Shown here: positions 8,425 to 16,358 of the stretch, piece by piece
How positions within the stretch are numbered: position 1 is the stretch's first letter
Layout: every line of letters begins with the position of its first letter
Source: Erythrobacter sp.
Lineage (GTDB): Bacteria; Pseudomonadota; Alphaproteobacteria; Sphingomonadales; Sphingomonadaceae
Length of the DNA: 64,000 bases
Direction of reading: 5' to 3'
NCBI GenBank assembly: GCA_019739335.1
Contig: CP073261.1
Span: 3,152,001 to 3,216,000, forward strand
The notes under the pieces: model-generated
Database searches by the model: none
The model's input: only the letters and a program-made list of their open reading frames with translations
Told to the model about the DNA's origin: nothing
Translations under genes and position numbers: made by a program

Positions 8425-8527
8425 CGTCATTGCGAGGAGCCGAAGCGACGCGGCAATCCATCTCCGGCCGTATCGAGATATCGCGAGGGCAGGTGATGGA
8501 TTGCTTCGCCTACTGCTCGCAATGACG
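8425..8527. repeat. Intergenic inverted repeat, CGTCATTGCGAG type, copy 1
   Basis: Left arm CGTCATTGCGAGGAGC...GGCAATCCA and right arm TGGATTGCTTCG...CTCGCAATGACG are inverted copies of one another. The element occupies most of the gap between the carboxyltransferase and HAD genes. A second copy lies at 23211-23312, with the same arms but a different centre, so this is a dispersed mobile palindrome (MITE/REP-like). Confidence 0.8.
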
Positions 8528-8542
8528 AAAAGGTGAATCTCC

Positions 8543-9367
8543 ATGCGCACACCCAAGGGCTTCATGTTCGATCTCGACGGAACGCTGATCCTCTCGAACC
8601 GCTCGCTCGGCGGCTACACCGCCATTCCCGGCGCGAAGGAGGCGCTGGAGGAACTCGACGCGCTTGGCATTCCGTGGATCGCGCTCACCAACGGCAGCGC
8701 CTTCGCGAGCGACGTGCAGGCGCCCAAGCTGCGCGCGGTCGGCCTGCCGGTGGCGGACGAACGGCTGTTCACACCCAATTCGGTGGCCGCCAGGGTGATT
8801 GCGGATCGCGGCTATCAGCGGGTGCTGGTGCTCGGCAATGCCGGAGTGATCGCGGCGCTCGAACAGCTCGGCGTCACCTGCGTCGGCCCTGACGCGGCGG
8901 ACCACGCGGGCTGCGACGCGGTCTATGTCGCCTGGCATCCGGACTGCTCGATGCCGCACCTCCACGCCGCCTGCGAGGCAGTGCTGGACAACGGCGCGGC
9001 GCTGCTCACCGCGTCGGACGTGCCGTTCTTCGCCACCCGCGAGGGGCGCAGCTTTGGCTATTCGTGTGCGATCAACGGGGCGATCGCGCGGGTGACCGGG
9101 TCCGAGCCCGAAGCGACCGGCAAGCCCTCCGCCCACGCGATGGCCTTCGTCGCCGCCCAAATGGGCCTAGCGCCCGAAGATGTCGCCATCGTCGGGGACG
9201 ACGCCAAGGCGGAAATGCAGATGGCGCAGGAAGGCGGGGCCATCGGCATTGCCGTCACCAGCGGCTCGACGAGCGCGGAGCAATGGGCGAGCCAGGTGCC
9301 CGAACGCACGCCGCATCTGGTGATCGATAGCGTGGGCGATCTGGTGGCGGCCTGCGGCTTGCGGTAA
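8543..9367 (+). CDS. HAD-superfamily phosphatase, subfamily IIA (NagD-like)
   Basis: A 274-residue HAD hydrolase with motif I FDLDGTL (Asp10 nucleophile, Asp12), motif II LTNGS and motif IV VGDDAKAEMQMA; the central C2-type cap marks subfamily IIA (NagD/4-nitrophenylphosphatase-like). ATG 8543 follows AAAAGGTGAATCTCC. In the acetovanillone and phenylphosphate systems a HAD-type phosphatase removes the activating phosphate after carboxylation. Its place between the carboxyltransferase and DUF3445 genes fits that role, but a general sugar-phosphate or nucleotide phosphatase cannot be excluded. Confidence 0.8.
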   Translation: MRTPKGFMFDLDGTLILSNRSLGGYTAIPGAKEALEELDALGIPWIALTNGSAFASDVQAPKLRAVGLPVADERLFTPNSVAARVIADRGYQRVLVLGNAGVIAALEQLGVTCVGPDAADHAGCDAVYVAWHPDCSMPHLHAACEAVLDNGAALLTASDVPFFATREGRSFGYSCAINGAIARVTGSEPEATGKPSAHAMAFVAAQMGLAPEDVAIVGDDAKAEMQMAQEGGAIGIAVTSGSTSAEQWASQVPERTPHLVIDSVGDLVAACGLR

Positions 9368-9375
9368 CGCAGAGC

Positions 9376-10164
9376 ATGGCCTCGCTCGGATTCAGCGTCG
9401 ATGAACTGCTCCCGCGTGCCCGCGCGGGTGGCGCGCTGAAAATGGGGCTGGCGGCGCTTTCTGAATCCGAATGGCTCCAGCCGCAGCCTGACCTCGCAGC
9501 GCGCGCGGCAGCCTTCGACCAATATCCTGAAAGCGTGCAACTCACTCCAGAAGCGGTGGCTGCGGGCGAAGAACTGGCGGCTATGGTTGGCACTAGTGGC
9601 GGGCTGGAAGGCGCTGCGCGCGCGATGTGGGAGGACATGTGCCTGCTCGCCCCCGATTCAGAGGGCGTGTACCGCCTGATCGGTGCGGCGGTGGCCTTCC
9701 CCACCGACTGGCACCCGGCGGACAAGCTCGGCCTGCCACTGATCGGGCTGCACAAGCCGATCCACGGCTATGCCGACCAGCTCGCCAGCGGGGTCGATCA
9801 CTTCATGGCCAAGCTACAACCAGGGCGGATATTCGGGCGCTGCAACTGGTTCGTCAGTCCTACGGACGCGCTGCGCTGGATCGAAACGGATCCGCCGGAA
9901 GTGAGCTTCGCCCATGTCACCGCGCAGAACGCGGGCGAAGCCCTGTTCGTCCGCAGCGAACGCCAGACCCTGCGTCGCCTGCCGCAAACTGGCGTGATTG
10001 TGTTCACTATCGGAGTATATGTGACGGCTTTGGGTCATCTCGCTCCGGCCAATTTGGACCGAATGGCAGAGGCCTTGCAGACCATTCCCCGACAGGAAGC
10101 AGAACGACGTGGTTCACCGCATTTTGCGTCGCAGCTCATCGCTTTCGCTTCCAACGCTGCCTAA
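9376..10164 (+). CDS. DUF3445 protein, heme-dependent oxidative demethylase-like
   Basis: A 262-residue soluble protein with the DUF3445 pattern: FPTDWHPADKLGLPLIGLHKPIHGYADQL, then VDHFMAKLQPGR and RCNWFVSP in the middle, and RSERQTLRRLPQTGVIVFTI late in the chain. The characterised member of this family is the alpha subunit of heme-dependent oxidative N-demethylase, which demethylates dimethylamine. The gene starts 8 bases after the HAD gene, so it is co-transcribed with the dikinase/carboxylase set. Its 3' end overlaps the convergent HlyD gene by 4 bases. Demethylation of an aryl methyl ether such as a methoxyphenol is a speculative role from context. Confidence 0.7.
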   Translation: MASLGFSVDELLPRARAGGALKMGLAALSESEWLQPQPDLAARAAAFDQYPESVQLTPEAVAAGEELAAMVGTSGGLEGAARAMWEDMCLLAPDSEGVYRLIGAAVAFPTDWHPADKLGLPLIGLHKPIHGYADQLASGVDHFMAKLQPGRIFGRCNWFVSPTDALRWIETDPPEVSFAHVTAQNAGEALFVRSERQTLRRLPQTGVIVFTIGVYVTALGHLAPANLDRMAEALQTIPRQEAERRGSPHFASQLIAFASNAA

Positions 10165-11315
10165 CGCTCTTGCAGGGAATCCCGCGTTGTCTTGAGCAGC
10201 GGCTTGGTCAGATATTCCCAAACCGTCTGGCTGCCGGTGAGGATTTCCGCTGTCGCTGTCATTCCCGGTTGCAGGTCGATCCGCTCACCCTCGCGGCGGG
10301 GGCGCATAGATGAGGTTTCGACTTCGAGATTAACTCGGTAATAGACGTTGGTTGTGCCGTCCTCACGCTCCTCGGAAAGCGTATCGGGGCTGATGTAGAC
10401 CACTTCTCCATCGCCCGATCCGTAGACCGCGCTGTCATAGGCATCGAAATTCACCCGCGCGCGCTGGCCGTTGGAAACGAACGCAATATCGCGGGGTGGT
10501 ACCTGCGCCTCGACAATCATTCTCTCGCCAGTGGGGACGATCTGCAGCACCTCGTCCCCCGGCCGCAACACCCCGCCCACCGTGGTCAGGCGGACGTTCT
10601 TGACGATCCCATCGGTCGGCGCAACCAGCGAGGCGGCACGCAGGGAATCCTGCCGCTGAGTGAGCAATTGCTGGGCCGCAACCAGTTCTTCCTCGGTCTC
10701 GGCAAATTCGGATTGCAGATCGCGGATATATTGCGCGCGGATGTTCGAAATGCGGCCCTGCGTCTCCACAATGGCTCGCTGCATCCGGATGATTTCGGAC
10801 CGCGCGACATCGCCCGTTTCCACCAGCGGCTGGTTGAGATCGAGTTCCTGTTGCTGGAGCGCTGCCATGCTCGAGAGCGAACCGATCTCGGCCTGCAAGG
10901 CGGCGCGGCGGCGCGTGTACAATTGCCGCTGGTTGGCGGTAAACTCGGGGAAATCGGCCAGCGAGGCCGGAAAATTCAGCGCCTTGTCGAACAGTTCGGC
11001 ATCGATCCGGGCCATCCGGCTTTCGAGCGCCGCCACGCGTCCTCGTGCTTCCTCCGCACCTGCCACCAGTTGCACCGTATCGAGTTCGACCAGCAATTGC
11101 CCTGCCGTTACCCGGTCGCCCTCGCGCACGAGAATGCGAGCGATGGCACCTCCTTCCTCGCTTTGCACCACTTGCACGCGGGCAAAGGGCACGACGCGAC
11201 CCGGAGCGCGGGTCACCTGATCGAGCTGGGCCCATTGCGACCAGGCGATGAGCCCCACCAGCGTGACGCATATGGCAATGATGATCCAGTGGGATGGGCG
11301 GAGGCGCTGCATCAC
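10161..11315 (-). CDS. HlyD-family membrane fusion protein of a type I secretion system
   Basis: A 384-residue adaptor with one N-terminal membrane segment (residues 13-27, IIIAICVTLVGLIAW). A biotinyl/lipoyl-like half motif (APGRVVPFARVQVVQSEEGG) is followed by a long coiled-coil hairpin (about 90-240) and the C-terminal beta domain with GVLRPGDEVLQIVP. It bridges the inner-membrane ABC exporter and the outer-membrane channel. The start ATG overlaps the stop of the ABC gene (ATGA), and order TolC-ABC-HlyD is one operon. It is LapC-like in size. Confidence 0.88.
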   Translation of the reverse strand: MMQRLRPSHWIIIAICVTLVGLIAWSQWAQLDQVTRAPGRVVPFARVQVVQSEEGGAIARILVREGDRVTAGQLLVELDTVQLVAGAEEARGRVAALESRMARIDAELFDKALNFPASLADFPEFTANQRQLYTRRRAALQAEIGSLSSMAALQQQELDLNQPLVETGDVARSEIIRMQRAIVETQGRISNIRAQYIRDLQSEFAETEEELVAAQQLLTQRQDSLRAASLVAPTDGIVKNVRLTTVGGVLRPGDEVLQIVPTGERMIVEAQVPPRDIAFVSNGQRARVNFDAYDSAVYGSGDGEVVYISPDTLSEEREDGTTNVYYRVNLEVETSSMRPRREGERIDLQPGMTATAEILTGSQTVWEYLTKPLLKTTRDSLQER

Positions 11316-13456
11316 GATGCCTTCTTGGTGCTAATGGAGGAAGTGACAGTGCCTTCGGTGCTTGGCCGTGCCCCGGTCCCGGACTTGGGTGCATTCGGAT
11401 CGGCCAGCTTGCGCGGCGCAAGTTCGCGCAACACGTCCTGTGTCGGCCCGTCCTTCACTACTTTGCCGCCCGCCATTACCACGATTCGGGTAAAACGGGG
11501 GAGCAACGAGAGCTTGTGCGTAACCATCACCAAGATGGTGTCAGCTCCCAATGCGCTCTCGATAGCTTCGAGCGCGCTGCTTTCGGTCGCCTGATCGAGC
11601 GCCGCTGTGGGTTCATCGAGCAGCCAGACCTTCGGCCTTGCCAGCAGTAGCCGATTCAGCCCGACCATCGCTCGCTGTCCGCCGGACAAACCGCGCCCAC
11701 CTTCCTGTATCTGCAAGGAAAGGCCATCGGGCTGCCCGGCGATCATTGTATCGAGCCGGGTCTGCCGCGCAACCGCCATGATTTCCTCGTCGCTGACATC
11801 GCCCAGCCCCATCGACAGATTGTCCCGCAAGCTGCCGTTGATCAGCCGCGCATCCTGCGTGACATAGCCGATGTGGCGGCGGGCGATATCTTCAGCCACC
11901 TGGTTAAGGTCGAGCCCGCCGAGCAGCACGCTGCCCTGTTGCGGCGAATAGAGCCCGCTCATCAGCTTGAGCAGTGTGGATTTGCCCGAACCGATCCCGC
12001 CGATCACGCCCACCCGCTCGCCCGGCGCGATCTTCAGATTCTCGATCTCCAGTGCCGCGCGCTTGGTGCCGGAATAGGCGAACATGGCATCGCGGATTTC
12101 GTAAGCACCCTGCAGGCTGTCAGGCCGCAACGCGCCTGCTCCCGTCGAGGGATCAAGCGGCAGCGCCATGATCGAATCGAGCGCCTTGATCGAGCTTTTG
12201 GCATAGCCCCACTGAACGATCAGGTTAGGCAACTGCGCCACCAGCGGGCCGTTGATCCGGCCGGCGATGATTGAGCAGGCGAGCAGCGCGCCGGTGGTGA
12301 TCTGCCCCTCGGCGGCGAGGTAGGCACCCCAGCCCATCAGCGCGACATAGGCGACCTGTTGCAAGGTAGAAAACAATGATCCGGCAACGGCGGAAGCCTT
12401 CTTCACCGGCATTTCGTAGTGATGGATTTCACGCACCAGCCGGTTCCAGCGGCCCATCATGAACCACCCACCGCGATTGGCTTTCACGGTTTCAGTGGCA
12501 TCGAGCGATTCCACCAGCATCCCGTTCTTGCGATTGCCACTGACCTGGGCGCGATCGGTGCCCTTTCGGATAATGCGCGAGAGGATCATCGCCATGATCA
12601 ACGCCACCGGCAAGCTGATGATCGGGATCAGCGCCAGCGGCCCGCCGATCCATGATATGACGACAATGAAGAATATCGCGAATGGAAGATCCGCCAGCAT
12701 GAACAGCGAGCCGGAAGAAAGCACCTGCCTCACCTGTTCCTGCCCGCGTAGCTGTGCCGCCAACGTTCCGACCCCAGGCGGGCGCGCATCAAGCCGGATC
12801 GCCTGCGCACGGGCGAAGAAGAACTCGCTCACCTCGGCGTCGATGTCCTGCGCCTCCCGCTCGATCAGCAGCGCACGCGATGAACGAAGGGCGAGGTCGA
12901 GCAGCAAGGCAAAGCCGACCCCAGCTGTCAACACGAACAGCGTGTTGTAACTCGCAAGCGGAATTACCCGGTCATACAGTTGCATCGAATAAAGCGAAGT
13001 CGCCAGCGTGAGCAGGTTGGCGAACACGGTGGCGAGACCGGCCATCACCAGCGGCTGCTTGCGCCGCTTGATCGCGCGCCAGAACACCGCCAGCGCTCCG
13101 CCGCCGTCTGCCTTCAGCGGATCGGGCAGGTGCATCGTGAAAAATCGCTGGTCAGGATCGTAGGGCAGGCTGGCGCGTTCGCCTACCAACGCCATCACAT
13201 CGTCCCCGTCCCACTGCTGGACGACTGCCCAGCCACAGGTCTGGTCATAAACGATCAGCGGGAACTGATCGGGGCGCGGGCGGCCCTGGATCCGGCGCGC
13301 GGGTTCCCAGCCGAGCACGGCGATCAGGCCGGGAAGCGCATCGACCCCCTCAGCGAGTTCGACCTCGCGCAGCTCCATTTTCCAGTGCGGTGACAACGGC
13401 GTGCCGGTGGCCCTGGCGTAATTCTCTATCGCGCGCTCTACGCTGCCGTCACTCAC
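11312..13456 (-). CDS. Type I secretion ABC transporter, permease and ATPase fused
   Basis: A 714-residue exporter. Residues 1-130 form a C39-peptidase-like domain without the catalytic Cys (as in HlyB/LapB). A six-helix transmembrane domain covers about 150-430, and the C-terminal ATPase has Walker A GGIGSGKST, the signature GLSGGQR and Walker B VWLLDEPTAALD. It drives one-step export of an unfolded substrate together with the HlyD and TolC proteins of the same operon. The C-terminal tail (about 40 residues rich in Ser/Thr/Pro) is an extension beyond the ATPase. Start ATG overlaps the TolC stop (ATGA). Confidence 0.9.
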   Translation of the reverse strand: MSDGSVERAIENYARATGTPLSPHWKMELREVELAEGVDALPGLIAVLGWEPARRIQGRPRPDQFPLIVYDQTCGWAVVQQWDGDDVMALVGERASLPYDPDQRFFTMHLPDPLKADGGGALAVFWRAIKRRKQPLVMAGLATVFANLLTLATSLYSMQLYDRVIPLASYNTLFVLTAGVGFALLLDLALRSSRALLIEREAQDIDAEVSEFFFARAQAIRLDARPPGVGTLAAQLRGQEQVRQVLSSGSLFMLADLPFAIFFIVVISWIGGPLALIPIISLPVALIMAMILSRIIRKGTDRAQVSGNRKNGMLVESLDATETVKANRGGWFMMGRWNRLVREIHHYEMPVKKASAVAGSLFSTLQQVAYVALMGWGAYLAAEGQITTGALLACSIIAGRINGPLVAQLPNLIVQWGYAKSSIKALDSIMALPLDPSTGAGALRPDSLQGAYEIRDAMFAYSGTKRAALEIENLKIAPGERVGVIGGIGSGKSTLLKLMSGLYSPQQGSVLLGGLDLNQVAEDIARRHIGYVTQDARLINGSLRDNLSMGLGDVSDEEIMAVARQTRLDTMIAGQPDGLSLQIQEGGRGLSGGQRAMVGLNRLLLARPKVWLLDEPTAALDQATESSALEAIESALGADTILVMVTHKLSLLPRFTRIVVMAGGKVVKDGPTQDVLRELAPRKLADPNAPKSGTGARPSTEGTVTSSISTKKAS

Positions 13457-14781
13457 TGCCGTTCCCCTGCACTATCGGGCTGCCAGCGACAGGCGAGCGC
13501 GAGAATGCGCGCCGTGCCCGCCGCCGCGCTGACCCGCGCATCGCTTTCCGAAAGCCGCGCATTGGCGGCTTCGCGCGTCGCATTCATCACATCCAGCCAG
13601 CTCCGCCTACCGGCAATGAACTGGCGCTGGTAGCTGGCGATGATCTCGTCTGCCGCGTCGGCTGCTATCACACCGGCCTCAATCCGCCGCTCCGCCGCCC
13701 GAACCAGCACGTAATCGCGGCGCAATTGTTCGCGCAAGGTGCGTTCGGTTTCGGAAAATTCCGCCAAGGCCCGCTGGATTCGTGCCTCGCTCGCTTCCAC
13801 TTGGGTAAGCTGCGCCTGACCGGGTCCAAGCTGCGCCCGCAACACCAGCGCGGCGCGCGCTCCGGTGATTTCGTTCTGCGACAACTGCAGCAGCAATTGC
13901 GGTAACCGGTCGGCAAACGCGATGTCCCGCTGAGCTTCTGCAACAGCTATCAGACTGGTCAGCGAATCCAGACTGGGACTGCATCCCAAAGCCTCGGCGA
14001 GCGCAATCTCCTCTGGCGGCAAGGTGCGCGAAACGCCCGTCGGCGGCAGGATCGGATCGACTGCAACGCCGCCCGTCAACTCGCGCAGCCGGATCAGCGC
14101 CGAATCGCGCGCTTCCTGCGTGCTGGCGAGATCCAGTTCGACCTGCGCAGTGCGCGACCGGCCTAGCGTCAGGTCCGCCAGCGGGGACACTTCCTGCGTT
14201 ACCCGCCGTCCGATGGCTTCGAGCAACTGGTTGTGCTGGGCCAGACTGCTTTCGAGGACAGTAAGTCGTTCTGCCGCAAGCACGTAATCGTAATAAGCGG
14301 ATGTCACCCGCAACACGATATCGCGCTCGGCCTCCCCCACCCGGTCCTCGCCAACACGCCGTGCCGCGCGGGCGCGGTCGATCTCGCCGGTGATGCGCCC
14401 ACCCGCCCAGATCGGCTGTTCGAGTGTGGCGTTGAAGGCAATGCCGTCCTCATCTGTGAAGGACGAGCCTTCGGTCGCCAGCAACGCCTCCACCGAGAGG
14501 CTCGGATAGCGCCGCCAGCGTGCAGAGCGGAACTCCGCATCTAGTGCGTTTGCCTCGGCCTCTGCGGCGCCGACCAACGGATGCGTTTGCGCCGCCAGCG
14601 CCGCCGCGAGATCAAGCGGATCGGGTATCGCAGCCGGGGCGGGCGGGCGCAGCAGCGGCACATCGGCCGCAGGCGGGCCGTAAGTCTGCACCGCCAAAGG
14701 CTCATTTGCATCCTGCGCGCTCAGCCCCGCCGAACCGGCGAGCAGCGATAAGGCAATGGCAGGCTTGGCGAAGGCGCGCAT
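13453..14781 (-). CDS. TolC-family outer membrane channel of the type I secretion system
   Basis: 442 residues from ATG 14781, chosen because it places a signal peptide at the N-terminus (MRAFAKPAIALSLLAGSAGLSA, cleavage after SAQ or LSA). The frame is open 34 codons further upstream without such a feature. Two repeats of the OEP helical domain are visible (PLVGAAEAEANALDAEFRSA and later ITGARAALVLRAQLGPGQAQ). It is the first gene of the TolC-ABC-HlyD operon. The gap of 127 bases to the MocA gene must hold the promoter. Confidence 0.87.
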   Translation of the reverse strand: MRAFAKPAIALSLLAGSAGLSAQDANEPLAVQTYGPPAADVPLLRPPAPAAIPDPLDLAAALAAQTHPLVGAAEAEANALDAEFRSARWRRYPSLSVEALLATEGSSFTDEDGIAFNATLEQPIWAGGRITGEIDRARAARRVGEDRVGEAERDIVLRVTSAYYDYVLAAERLTVLESSLAQHNQLLEAIGRRVTQEVSPLADLTLGRSRTAQVELDLASTQEARDSALIRLRELTGGVAVDPILPPTGVSRTLPPEEIALAEALGCSPSLDSLTSLIAVAEAQRDIAFADRLPQLLLQLSQNEITGARAALVLRAQLGPGQAQLTQVEASEARIQRALAEFSETERTLREQLRRDYVLVRAAERRIEAGVIAADAADEIIASYQRQFIAGRRSWLDVMNATREAANARLSESDARVSAAAGTARILALACRWQPDSAGERQ

Positions 14782-14908
14782 CGGATCCGTTCGGCGGGGG
14801 AGGACCGATTTGCCCGGTGGCAAGTCGGACAGATCATTCGCATTGGCACACCCCCCGGAATGCCGCTGCGCCTTGTCCCTCACCTATTCGACATTTCGGC
14901 GAGCCAAA

Positions 14909-15505
14909 TCAACCTGCTTGTTGGCGCATGACCAGAAGCTGAGTGTCGATCTCGGCCAAGTCGGCATCGGTATCAACATCACTAAGCGTACCGGGGGGCG
15001 CTTCTATGCAACGGAGATCGGGGACTTGGCGCAAGAATGGGCCTGCTCCGCGTCCTCCCGCGAGTTCGGCAAGCGGAGCGAGCTTCTCGTTCGGCACGAA
15101 GATTGGAACGCCGGGGGTTCCATCAGGATACGTTGTGGCTGCCAACTGCTGTGATTCCACCAAGGCCTGCAAATGGGACGGAGGAACAAGGGGCATATCC
15201 GCAAGCAGAAGTAGCAGTTCGGCCCCGTCTGCAATAGCCGTCCGGGCGGCCAAAGCCACAGACGAACCCTGCCCTTCGCTGGCGACGGGGTTGATACAGA
15301 TTGCCCAGCACTCGGCCCCCTCTGCGAAAGCGGGAGGGTCTTTCCCGGTAACGATAATCCCGGGCGCTAGCCCGGCCTCGGCCACCGCCTCCAGCACCCA
15401 TCGGCCAAGCGGCTTGCCTGCGCAGAGGGCGTCAAGCTTCCCGCCGCCGAAGCGGCTCGCGCTGCCAGCAGCAAGCACCGCGACGAGCAGCGGGCGATCA
15501 GCCAT
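14909..15505 (-). CDS. MobA/MocA-like molybdenum cofactor nucleotidyltransferase
   Basis: 198 residues from ATG 15505. The N-terminus VAVLAAGSASRFGGGKLDA is the NTP-transferase P-loop-like signature (LAAGxSxRxGxxK) of MobA/MocA/IspD-like enzymes, and LLLADMPLVPPSHL holds the metal-binding Asp. The family adds CMP or GMP to molybdopterin. Its start overlaps the stop of the XdhC gene by 8 bases, so the two are made together; XdhC and MocA are the standard pair that matures and inserts cofactor in xanthine-dehydrogenase-type enzymes. No such enzyme is in the window. Confidence 0.82.
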   Translation of the reverse strand: MADRPLLVAVLAAGSASRFGGGKLDALCAGKPLGRWVLEAVAEAGLAPGIIVTGKDPPAFAEGAECWAICINPVASEGQGSSVALAARTAIADGAELLLLLADMPLVPPSHLQALVESQQLAATTYPDGTPGVPIFVPNEKLAPLAELAGGRGAGPFLRQVPDLRCIEAPPGTLSDVDTDADLAEIDTQLLVMRQQAG

Positions 15506-16343
15506 TGCCAGAATGGTGTGGATGGCGCGCTTCGTATGCGCCAGCGATGCCAGCCAGCACACTCAGCGCAAGGCCCACAGGCTCGCGACTGTGCTTGACC
15601 GTGCCGATCGGACTAAGGATGCGCGCCACCTGTTGCGGCGCGAAGCCTGCTTCTGCCAGTGCGGCCTCACGTGCCGAGCGTGCAGGTGCACCGCCTTGCG
15701 CGCCAATGAAAAAAGCAGGAGTAGTGAGCGCCCATTCGAGGATGGCGCGTTCCCATTCGTGATCGTGGAACAGCAGCACCACGGCGGACCATCTGTCGGC
15801 AGAAAGAAAATCGGGACGCTGGCTCAGCGATAGCGCGTCGCGCTCCCTCACTTCCACCGGCAACCCCGCAGCCATCGCGATATGCGCCATCGCTGCCAGT
15901 TCCGGCCCCTCACCCAGCAGCAGCAAGTGCAGTGCGGGGACAAAGCGGCGCTGCGGCAAGGGGGAGAATTCCGGCAATGCCAGCCGCGCTTCGCAGCGCT
16001 CCTCGAGTTCTCCGACCACGGCGCGACAGGCTGACCTGTCGGGCGCAGGATCGATCAGGATATCCAGCCCGCCACCGCATGGAAGGCGGAAATCGACCAT
16101 CGGCGAGCCAGCACCATACCGTAGAACCCGCTGCTCGCCGCCTGCCAGTACTTGCCGCGCGATTTCGGCCTCCAGGCACCCGTCGGCAAGGCTACCGACA
16201 ACGCTGCCATCGGGATGCACCGCCAGTTGCGCTCCCAATCGGCGCGAGAAGCTGCCGTCGATATTCACTATAGTGCACAGCCCTACCCCCGGCGTGCAGG
16301 CCGCGCGCAGGGCAGCATGGTCATCGGCGAAAGGCAGGGTCAC
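15498..16343 (-). CDS. XdhC/CoxI-family molybdenum cofactor insertion protein
   Basis: A 281-residue protein with the XdhC/CoxI N-terminal domain (CTIVNIDGSFSRRLGAQLAV, then GSLADGCLEAEIA) and the C-terminal Rossmann domain that ends with IGAQGG...RILSPIG. These proteins bind molybdopterin cytosine or guanine cofactor and deliver its sulfurated form to hydroxylases. It follows the metallo-beta-lactamase gene by 15 bases and overlaps the MocA gene, so it belongs to the HupE-like/MBL/XdhC/MocA operon. Confidence 0.85.
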   Translation of the reverse strand: MTLPFADDHAALRAACTPGVGLCTIVNIDGSFSRRLGAQLAVHPDGSVVGSLADGCLEAEIARQVLAGGEQRVLRYGAGSPMVDFRLPCGGGLDILIDPAPDRSACRAVVGELEERCEARLALPEFSPLPQRRFVPALHLLLLGEGPELAAMAHIAMAAGLPVEVRERDALSLSQRPDFLSADRWSAVVLLFHDHEWERAILEWALTTPAFFIGAQGGAPARSAREAALAEAGFAPQQVARILSPIGTVKHSREPVGLALSVLAGIAGAYEARHPHHSGNG

Positions 16344-16358
16344 GCCGGGACTGGTGGA

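Noticed and set aside
6917-8461. 514-codon open frame opposite the carboxyltransferase gene
   Set aside because: The carboxyltransferase has clear catalytic motifs; the opposite frame has none.
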